From: CAZGOM01 sp964542875
GTDB taxonomy: Bacteria; Planctomycetota; Phycisphaerae; Phycisphaerales; Phycisphaeraceae
Assembly: GCA_964542875.1 (NCBI GenBank)
Contig: CAZIWA010000028.1
Coordinates: 1-48,828 of the forward strand
Length of the DNA: 48,828 bases
Direction of reading: 5' to 3'
Under the pieces are notes generated by a model. That model had not been told where the DNA came from, made no database searches, and saw nothing but the letters and a program-made list of their open reading frames with translations. Positions 25,214 to 32,800 of the stretch are shown piece after piece. Made by a program: the position numbers and the translations under genes. Within the stretch, counting starts at the first letter, position 1. Each line of letters opens with the position of its first letter.

Positions 25214-26038
25214 TCAGTAGGTGCTGGTGACGAAGGTGGATGTGGGGTGTTGTGCGTAGGTTGTGAGGTAATAGGTGGTTGTGAAGGTGCTGGAGCCGAA
25301 CTTGTCGGGGTCGCCGGTGCCCTGGTCGAAGACGCGCCCATCGGCGGTGAGGATGTTGATGCGGCCGGTGCCGACGGCGGCACCTTTGACGTAGTGGGAC
25401 CGGTCGTAATAGTCCAACAAAGGCGCCGAAGCGGGGTTCATGAGGGTGCGGCCGAACTGGGCGGAGGGGATCTGGGCGTAGCACCAGGAATCGGAGATCA
25501 AAAAGAGCCGGTCCTGAGCGCCATCAAAGGCGCGGTCGTTTAAACGGGTGGGTGCGTTGGTCTTAAATACGGTGGTGAGGGTGGCACCCAGGTCTGAGAC
25601 GACGTATTGGTTCATGCCGTAGGAGCGCCCGCCGCCGGATAAGGGCCGGTCCCAGGTGGAAGGGCATTGGAAGACCTTGACGTACCTGTCGGGGGAGGTG
25701 GTTCGGGTGGAGAGATCGAAGGTGAAGTTAACTGAGTTTTGCGGGACGCCGAGGTAGGGTGAGAGCTTGATCATCCAACTGGAGAGGACGAAATTCCATT
25801 GCGTCCAGCCGGGGACGGCGTTGGTGTTGATGTCGCAGGGGCCGTAGCCGCGGGCGTCTGTGCTGTAGTAGACGACAGCCAGATGCTGCTGGCGGAGGTT
25901 TGATTTGCAGACGGCGAAGCGGGCAGATTCCCGGGCGCTGCTGATGGTGGGGATGACCAGGGCCACGAGTACGGCGACAATGGCGATGACGACCAAAAGC
26001 TCGATGAGGGTGAAGCCGTGGGGTGAGGTTTTTTTCAT
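25214..26038 (-). CDS. Prepilin-like protein (pseudopilin)
   Basis: A 274-residue prepilin-like protein with leader MKKTSPHG, cleavage motif GFTLIELLVVIAI and one N-terminal helix. The C-terminal part has H and DG elements (YDRSHYVKG, TADGRV), but the spacing is longer than H-X9-DG. A Cys in VFQCPST and a Cys in AVCKSN match positions seen in the class. It is divergent from the pseudopilin at 26512 and shares the 473-bp spacer with its Fur-like sites. Confidence 0.82.
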   Translation of the reverse strand: MKKTSPHGFTLIELLVVIAIVAVLVALVIPTISSARESARFAVCKSNLRQQHLAVVYYSTDARGYGPCDINTNAVPGWTQWNFVLSSWMIKLSPYLGVPQNSVNFTFDLSTRTTSPDRYVKVFQCPSTWDRPLSGGGRSYGMNQYVVSDLGATLTTVFKTNAPTRLNDRAFDGAQDRLFLISDSWCYAQIPSAQFGRTLMNPASAPLLDYYDRSHYVKGAAVGTGRINILTADGRVFDQGTGDPDKFGSSTFTTTYYLTTYAQHPTSTFVTSTY

Positions 26039-26511
26039 GCGCGGGATTCCAGCGTATTTGGCAGGTCTATCGGGGTAAACGTGAGCAGGCGGGCGGCAGA
26101 GCCGGATAAAAAATAGACGTGTGCTCTGGGATGTAGAGCGTAGATGACAGACAGGGGGAACGCAATAGTTGATATATCGTTTGAGGGTTGATTTTCAGGG
26201 CGATGGCGGCTGATTCTTGTGCCCGGGTTGTCGGGTTACCGGGGTTGCCAAGGGGTTAGACAGAGTGTTTGAAGCAGGGAGCGAGGGTTGTTTTGAAGGG
26301 CCCTCTGGGTGCGTGACCGATGTTGCGAATGATGGCAAACCACGTGTGGTGAAGCATTTAGGTTGAAGATCATTTGAGTGGCGTCATTCTTAATGAGAAT
26401 TTATTATCAAGAGCCCTTGACGATGTGAGTAAATGATAATAAGTTATCAATATCAATCAGGCCCAAGGCGGGCCTGCACCGATCCAAACCCAAAGAGATG
26501 AGAGGCTTTGC
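26039..26511. other. Divergent intergenic region with two Fur-like palindromes
   Basis: The right end (26386-26449) is AT-rich and holds the palindromes annotated separately. The remaining sequence, including 26100-26380, shows no gene or recognised repeat. Confidence 0.5.
26394..26449 (+). promoter_or_regulatory. Two Fur-like palindromes with 2-bp centre, upstream of a pseudopilin
   Basis: TGAGAATTTATTATCA (26394-26409) and TGATAATAAGTTATCA (26434-26449) are both 7-2-7 inverted repeats with 6 of 7 matching pairs, 40 bp centre to centre. A further perfect 5-5-5 repeat, ATTCTTAATGAGAAT, overlaps the first at 26386-26400. Arms equal the Fur consensus arms TGATAAT/ATTATCA, but the extra central base departs from the 7-1-7 spacing. 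The pseudopilin ATG is 63 bp downstream. A Fur-family regulator is likely, but exact identity is inference. Confidence 0.45.
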
Positions 26512-27471
26512 ATGTTTCACACTTTCACCAGCGCGCTTGTGCGCCCGCGGCTGCGTCCTTATTCCCGTCCGCGGCCGGGGCCGCGCGGGGGGTTTACGTT
26601 GATTGAGCTGCTGGTGGTGATTTCGATCATTGCGCTGCTGATCGGTATTTTGCTGCCGGCGCTTTCGATGGCACGCAAGGAGGCGCAGACGACGATCAGC
26701 AAATCCAACAGCCACCAGATTGCGCTGGGGCTGTCGATGTACAGCACGGACAACAAAGGGGTTTACCCTTCGACGGGGCACACCGGGGTGACGTGGATGG
26801 AGTGCATCGGGCTGCCGGCGACGCAGGGGGCGGGGGATTTCGGAACGCCCGAGGAATATGAGTCGTACATCAACAGGGTGAACGCGGCGACGAAGTACAT
26901 TTCGGACCCCAAGGCGTTTGTTTCGCCTCGGGACGACAGCCCGTATGTGAGGCAGGATGCGCCGGTGCGTCGTTGGACGTCGTACTCGATGAACTCATAT
27001 TTCACGAACGATCATCCGCCTTACTTTGGGGTGAAGATGGATCAGGTAAAGCGGCCTTCGGAGGCGATCATCGTGGCGGAGGTGCGCAGGGAGGATGAAG
27101 GGGCGGCCGAGCCGTGGGAGGATCACTTTACGCCGCAGTTTTTTAATGACGGGAGCAATACGCTGGGCGGGTTTGCGGGGCCGACGGCGTATAACCCGGC
27201 GAACCCGGGGGCGTATGGGTCGATCGCGAACATGCCGTTTCCGGCGCATTTTGGGGAAGGATCAACGGTGGACTTCACGGAAGATGCGGAGGCTTCATGG
27301 GATGCGGCGAAGATGCGGCCTAACTCGACGTATGACGAGAACCGGTACAAGGGGCAGTGGATTTATGGGTTTGCCGACGGGCATTCGGCGCTGCTTTTGC
27401 CCGGCCAGGTGCTGGAGTGGAGCAATACCGCGGAGAAGCCGACGGTGAATTTTTATGATCCGAAGCATTGA
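26512..27471 (+). CDS. Prepilin-like protein (pseudopilin)
   Basis: A 319-residue prepilin-like protein. An unusually long, Arg/Pro-rich leader (about 27 residues) precedes GFTLIELLVVISIIALLIG. Two regions (NRVNAATKYISD and YGFADGHSALLL) are typical of the long planctomycete prepilins; ADGH matches the DG part of the H-X9-DG motif, but no His lies nine residues before it. GAGAGG precedes the ATG. It is the only gene of its unit, since the next (27754) is 282 bp downstream across a repeat. Fur-like palindromes upstream suggest iron-dependent expression, as with the 2172 pseudopilin. Confidence 0.82.
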   Translation: MFHTFTSALVRPRLRPYSRPRPGPRGGFTLIELLVVISIIALLIGILLPALSMARKEAQTTISKSNSHQIALGLSMYSTDNKGVYPSTGHTGVTWMECIGLPATQGAGDFGTPEEYESYINRVNAATKYISDPKAFVSPRDDSPYVRQDAPVRRWTSYSMNSYFTNDHPPYFGVKMDQVKRPSEAIIVAEVRREDEGAAEPWEDHFTPQFFNDGSNTLGGFAGPTAYNPANPGAYGSIANMPFPAHFGEGSTVDFTEDAEASWDAAKMRPNSTYDENRYKGQWIYGFADGHSALLLPGQVLEWSNTAEKPTVNFYDPKH

Positions 27472-27511
27472 AGAGGGGTTCGGGGGGAGCGGAGTTAGGA
27501 GCAGATTTTTT

Positions 27512-27594
27512 ACCGCGAAGGCGCGAAGACGCCAAGGGAAGAGGCGGAAAGGGGGAGTAGAATTTATTAGGATTTTGCTCCTTTTTTCCGCCTC
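27512..27594. repeat. CGAAGGCGCGAAGACGC-type dispersed repeat plus inverted repeat, family E, copy 1
   Basis: The GCGAAGGCGCGAAGAC lead-in (27512-27535) belongs to the same family as ACTAAGGCACGAAGAC at 29627 and 44226. It is followed by GAGGCGGAAA (27541-27550), inverted as TTTCCGCCTC at 27585-27594. The rest of 27472-27753 shows no gene. Confidence 0.6.
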
Positions 27595-27753
27595 GCCTCT
27601 TTTGCGGTTGTCAAAGTTCAGGTTTCCGTGGGGTGAGTTCGAATGAGCCCCAAGGTCGCTTGCATGCCTTTCCAAAAATTTGGGGAATGATCGGCGCCAT
27701 AACCGGGAGATGTGTGTGCACGATCAGTCCCTGACTCATTACACTTTTGATCT

Positions 27754-28905
27754 ATGACAATCACATGGGACTTCAGCGGCGTTTCGAACCCGATCAAGAC
27801 TTGGCCCACGGAGCCGGTGGCGAAAGATCACCCGGCGGGTTTGCCGGCGCTGTTTATGGAATCGCTGCCGTTTCAGGGGAAGCCGACGCGGGCGTATGCC
27901 ATCATGAAAGTGCCGGAGGTGCCCGCAGGGCAGACTGTGCCCGGCATGGTGCTGCTGCACGGCGGCGGAGGGTCGGCGTTCTGGGAATGGGTGGAGATCT
28001 GGAACAAGCGCGGTTATGCGGCGATCGCGGTGGACACCTGCGGCGCGACGGTGGGGGAGAGCATTCACACATCGCCGCGACCGCGGCATGAGCATGGGGG
28101 GCCCGCAGGGTGGAATGATTCGTTTATTCAAAACGAATGGCCGATCACCGATCAATGGGGCTATCACGCCGTGGGCATTGCGACCCTTGCGCGCAAGCTG
28201 CTGGCCAGCCAGAAGGGCGTGGATGGCGCGCGAATCGGCGTGACGGGCATTTCCTGGGGCGGGTATCTCACCAGCCTGGTGGCCGGCGCGGACCCGGGCT
28301 TTGCGTGCGCGATTCCGGTGTACGGCTCAGGTTTCATATGGGAAGACTCGGTGTGGAAGTATGGGACGATGCTGTCGAACCAACCGGCACACCTTCGGCA
28401 CAAGTGGGTCGCCCATTGGGACCCGGCTTCCTGGCTGCACAACGCGAAGATGCCGATGTTATTCGTCAACGGCACCAACGACTTTGCGTATTTCATGAAC
28501 TCCATGCAAAAGAGCTATCGGCTGGTGCAGGGGCCGCGGAAGCTGAGCGTGGTTGTGGAGATGCCGCACAGCCATCCGGATGGCTGGAAGCCCAAGGAGA
28601 TCGGTTTGTTTGCCGATGAGGTGATGCGTGCCGGCGAGCCTTTGGCGCGTATCACCGGGCAGGGCGCTGATGGGCGCAGGGCGTGGGCGACGTATGAAAG
28701 CGCGCGACCGATCAAACGGGCGGAGCTGAACTTCACGCGCGCCACGGGTTACTGGCCGGACCGGAAATGGAACATATTGCCGGCGAAGCTGGATTCTGCG
28801 ACGGGGCGGATCGAAGCGGAGATTCCGATTGAAACGACCGCCTATTATTTCAACGTGATTGACGACAGGGATGTGACGTCAAGCACGGAGCACGTGGAGC
28901 TTTGA
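27754..28905 (+). CDS. Alpha/beta hydrolase (acetylxylan esterase/dienelactone hydrolase-like)
   Basis: A 383-residue hydrolase. The nucleophile elbow is GISWGG (S167), with D243 (NGTND) and H272 or H274 (MPHSH) completing the triad; LLHGGGG (68-73) gives the oxyanion loop. No signal peptide is seen, so it is probably cytosolic. A C-terminal part (about 290-383) adds a small beta-rich domain, RAWATYESARPIKRAELNF. Likely substrates are esters or acyl-sugars. It starts without a visible Shine-Dalgarno sequence. The next gene overlaps no more than the spacer and may be co-transcribed. Confidence 0.82.
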   Translation: MTITWDFSGVSNPIKTWPTEPVAKDHPAGLPALFMESLPFQGKPTRAYAIMKVPEVPAGQTVPGMVLLHGGGGSAFWEWVEIWNKRGYAAIAVDTCGATVGESIHTSPRPRHEHGGPAGWNDSFIQNEWPITDQWGYHAVGIATLARKLLASQKGVDGARIGVTGISWGGYLTSLVAGADPGFACAIPVYGSGFIWEDSVWKYGTMLSNQPAHLRHKWVAHWDPASWLHNAKMPMLFVNGTNDFAYFMNSMQKSYRLVQGPRKLSVVVEMPHSHPDGWKPKEIGLFADEVMRAGEPLARITGQGADGRRAWATYESARPIKRAELNFTRATGYWPDRKWNILPAKLDSATGRIEAEIPIETTAYYFNVIDDRDVTSSTEHVEL

Positions 28906-28955
28906 CGGCTTTGCGTGTGATACGAATTCTTTACAGCCGGATTAACAAGGATGTG

Positions 28956-29573
28956 ATGATGGCTCGCTGGTTAATGATTGCATGGATGTCCGCGGTGCTG
29001 CTTGCGGGGCTGCCTTTTGCGCTGGCGCACGGCGCGGGAGAGGCGCAGCAGACACAAAAGGAAGTGGAGCTGGTGCGCAACCAGTTGACTGCGGCGCTTG
29101 AAAAGCTCGATGCACATGCCGTGCAGGCGTTGATGCACCCGGATGTGGTGGTGGTGCAGCCCGACGGCACCACGCTCAGCGGCGCAAAGGCCGTTGGAGA
29201 CTACATTGCCCAGTGCAATGCAGGCACGGGCGGGTGGTTTAAGGCGATTCGGCTTAAGCCGGAGATCAAAACCCAGTCGGCGCAGGGCGGGGTGGTGACG
29301 GTCTCAGGCAATGCGCATGACAAGTATGTGCTGACCAACGGTTCGGAGTTCGATCTGGAATGCCGGTTCACGGCGACCCTGGAGAAAACCGATGGGGGCT
29401 GGGTGGTGCGCCAGCTTCAGGCTGCGCCGGCAGGGTTTGAAAACCCAATGATGACCGCAGTGGTGACCAAGAGCGCCAACGCGCTGGTGTGGGCGTGGTT
29501 CATCGGGGCGACGATGGGCGCGGTGATTTCCGGTTTGGTGACGCGGTATTTCATGAAGCGTAGGGCGGCGTAG
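28956..29573 (+). CDS. NTF2/SnoaL-like exported protein with C-terminal membrane helix
   Basis: A 205-residue protein with a signal peptide (cleavage likely after LAHG), an NTF2/SnoaL-like cone domain (about residues 25-155; LEKLDAHAVQALMHPDVVVVQPDG is typical) and a C-terminal membrane helix (about 176-198) with a basic end (MKRRAA). The domain probably faces the periplasm. The start is at 28956 or 28959; AAGGA at 28947-28951 is better spaced for 28959. A TTG at 28902 is in frame but unlikely. It lies 50 bp after the hydrolase stop on the same strand. Ligand or enzymatic role is unknown. Confidence 0.75.
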   Translation: MMARWLMIAWMSAVLLAGLPFALAHGAGEAQQTQKEVELVRNQLTAALEKLDAHAVQALMHPDVVVVQPDGTTLSGAKAVGDYIAQCNAGTGGWFKAIRLKPEIKTQSAQGGVVTVSGNAHDKYVLTNGSEFDLECRFTATLEKTDGGWVVRQLQAAPAGFENPMMTAVVTKSANALVWAWFIGATMGAVISGLVTRYFMKRRAA

Positions 29574-29626
29574 GCAAGCACTGTGGGAACGATTGGTGGA
29601 TGAGCAGGAGTGAAGAGGAAGAGTTA

Positions 29627-29651
29627 GCCACTAAGGCACGAAGACGCGAAG
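29627..29651. repeat. ACTAAGGCACGAAGAC-type dispersed repeat, family E, copy 2
   Basis: Shares CCACTAAGGCACGAAGAC with 44226-44251 and the GAGGCGGAAA follow-up with 27541. The motif type is widespread in bacterial intergenic DNA. Confidence 0.6.
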
Positions 29652-29691
29652 TTAAGAGGCGGAAAAAGCGGAGTTGGGGAAGGTTTAAGGC

Positions 29692-29750
29692 GAAAGCAGA
29701 CGGAGTTGGGTCGTTACGGGTTGGCCGGCATTGAAGTGAGCGCGTGCAAG
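29692..29750. repeat. 60-bp dispersed repeat, family F, copy 2
   Basis: GGGTCGTTACGGGTTGGC, then GAAGTGAGCGCGTGCAAG, alignable over about 60 bp with 235-293 with several substitutions. It lies in the 280-bp spacer between the NTF2-like gene and the DUF2339 gene. Confidence 0.6.
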
Positions 29751-29766
29751 AGTGATGAATATGAAT

Positions 29767-29807
29767 GAAAACCTGCGGTGTCGCATGAGTACATGCTCAA
29801 CCGCAGG
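29767..29807 (-). terminator. Nested hairpin, probable terminator of the DUF2339 gene
   Basis: CCTGCGGT/ACCGCAGG (29772-29779 and 29800-29807) encloses GCATG/CATGC. On the minus strand it is followed by TTTTCATT, 47 bp after the stop of the DUF2339 gene. Confidence 0.65.
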
Positions 29808-29853
29808 CTAATGGCTGCCACCCCTGCCGGGGTATAGAAACGGCGGCAAGCGA

Positions 29854-32800
29854 TTATGCGATGTCCTCTTCTTCTTCCTGTGCCTTAAAAACGTACTTTT
29901 GATAGAGGAAGGTCATCACCAGCAGGCCCAGGCCCAGGCCCGCCAGGGAGATGATCCGGAGAAGGTCCTGCAGGAGGAAGATGTCGTAGCCGACTTTGAT
30001 GACGCCGATGATCATGATGGCCAGCGAGGCGTAACGCGGACGATGCTTGCCGGTGATGATGCCCACCACAAGGTAGGCCACGGCGAGCAGCACCCAGCCT
30101 GCGGAGTAGACGTAGCGCTCGGCGACACCCATGCCCAGAGCATCCAGAAACTCGCCCTGGAAGAACTGCCGGATGGTGAGCGAGTAGCCGATGAAGAGGA
30201 GCACATGGCCCGTCCAGGCAGCGATGTTGGCCTGGAGTAAGCGGCGTTCGCGCTGATAGAACGTGGAACTGGCGATGAGGATGGCGGCGGGGATGAGGAA
30301 GCCCGCGGTGATGCCGTTGGCGATGTAGAGCGCGCCGACGGAGTGCTTGGTGAGCAGAGGGTTAAAGAGCATGAGGAGGGCAAAGATGACCCAGCCGACA
30401 GCGGCGGATTGGACGATGAAGCCGCTTTGGACGAGGGCGGGCTTAACCTTGCGCATGCCGACCCAGGAGAGGGCGCAGCCGAGGGTGAGCCAGAGCGGGG
30501 CGTAGGTGGAGGCTTCGAGGAAGTCCAGGGCGAGCTTGCCGTTTTGGAAGAGGGTGAGAACGCCGGCGTCGTGGAAGAGCCAGCGGGACTCGAGGGTGAG
30601 GAAGATGACCGCCATGACGACGGCGCAGAGGGCGTTGAATTTGGCACGGCCTTGCAGGCCGCGGCGGACGCACTGCCAGGCCTGGACGCCAAAGAGTGCG
30701 CCGGGGATGAGGTAGAGGACGATGAGGCCGTTAATGATCGGCCAGGTGCCGATGGAGTCGGTGGAGACGAGGGGGTTTTTAAAGAGGAGCTGGCCCAGCA
30801 CCGCCATGGCGAAGGAGACGTAGAGGAAGGTCTGGGCGATGAAGGCGGTGTCTTCATCGTCTTTTCGGATGCCCCATTCCATGGCGAGGACGCCCATGAC
30901 TTTGACGGTGATGGTGTAGGCGGCGGCCTCGATCATCATGACGCCGGGTTCGGTCATGTCGCCGGGGTGGAAGGCGTGCCGGACGAGCAGGATGGCGGTG
31001 ATGAAGAGGCCGGTGATGCCTGCGCCGCGGACGGCGCGGGCGACGGGCGGCAGGAACTGCGCGCCGGAGATGGCCAGCAGTGAAGGGAGGCCGTAGGCGT
31101 AGAGGATGGCGTTAAAGAAGATCCGGGTGGAAACCTGGCCGGAGTTGAAGATGGGGTTGCACGCGCCGCCTTGGAGGATGAAGAGGCCGATGGCGGTGAC
31201 GGCGAGGTAGAAGATGGTGATGGCGTGGAAATAGCTCCAGTTCAAGCGCAGGGAGAGCTGGCGCAATGCTCCGGCGAGGATGAGCCCGACGATGCTGTAG
31301 GTGCCCGCTTCGGTGAGCAGGAGGGGGCCAGTGCCCATGCTGTCGGGTTGGAAGCCGTGCCGGACCAGGAGCGCTGCGCCCAGGGCCAGGAAGATGGCTC
31401 CGGCGGCCCGGAGCATGTGGGTGAAGGGAGGGATGAACTGCGCGCCGGCCACCAGGAGGACGGCGGGCAGGACGTAAGCGTAGAGGATGGTATTCAAGAA
31501 AATCCGAGTGGAGACCTGGCCGGAGGTGAAGATGGGGTTTGCGGCGAATGTCTGCAGGGCCAGGACGCCAAGGGCGATGATGACGAGATACACGCCGGTG
31601 ACGGCTTCAAAGGCGGGCCAGGCGAGCCGGACGGAAAGTTGGCGCAGGGCAGCGGTCAACATGAGACCGGCGATGGTGTAGGTGCCCGCTTCGGTGAGCA
31701 GGAGCCGGCCTGCGCCCATGTTTTCAGGATGGAAGCCGTGGCGGATGAGGAGCGTTCCGGCAAGGCCAAGCATCAGAGCGCCGACGATGCGTAAAGGCTG
31801 AGTGAAGGGGGGGATGAACTGTGCGCCCGCCAGCAGAAGGACTGCGGGGAGGCCGTAGGCGTAGAGGATGGCGTTGGCGAAGACCCGGGTGGATACCTGG
31901 TCGGCGCTGAAGAGTGGGTTGGCGCCAAAGATCTGCAGGGCGATGAAGCCCATGCCAACGGCGATAAGGTAAAAGCCGGTGACGAGATCGAATTTGGGCC
32001 AGTCGAAGCGGATGGAGAGCTGGCGCAGGCCCGCGGCAAGCAGGAGGCCGACGGCGGTGTAGGTGCCGGCTTCGGTGAGATGCATGGGGCCCGCGCCCAT
32101 GTTTTCGGGGTGGAAGCCGTGGCGGATGAGGAAGGTTGTACCCAGGCCGAGGATGAGCCCGCCGATGATGCGGGCGGGGACGCTGCAGGGGGAGAGGAAT
32201 TTCCCGCCGATGATAAGGACGAAGGCCGGCACGATGTAGGCCAGCAGGAGCTGGTTAAAGAAAGGCGTGGTGGAGACGCCTTCGGGGTGGATGATCGGGT
32301 TGGCCGCGGTGATCTGAAAGAGGCAAAAGAGCAGGCCGGTGACGAGGAGGTAGCCGGTGGTGATTCTGGAGGAATTTTGCCAGCCGAATGCGAGGCCCAG
32401 CCAGCGCACGCCCATGGCGAGCAGAAGGCCCGCCATGGAGTAAGCGCCGGCCTGGGCCAGAGTGACTTCATGGCCGTGCAGGGGCGTGCCGACAAAGCCG
32501 TGGCGGACCTGGAGCATGACCAGCAGAAGGCCCATGGTGGCGGCTGCGATGACGGCGATGTCGTGGAGGATTTTGTGGCCCTGCTTGTGCAGGCCCCAGG
32601 CGGCGAGGGCCGCGGTGAGGCAGGGGAGGCCGTAGAGGACAAGCAACAGGTTGGCTATTGGGGTGCCGCCGAGGTTGATGTCGTTTACGGCCAGAAGAGG
32701 ACTGAGGAACGTAGCCTGATAAGCACCGGCAAGTGTTCCCAGGGCAATCCAGAAGATGGGGAGCCATTTGTTCTTAAGCCAGTGAATGTGCGCGCTCAAG

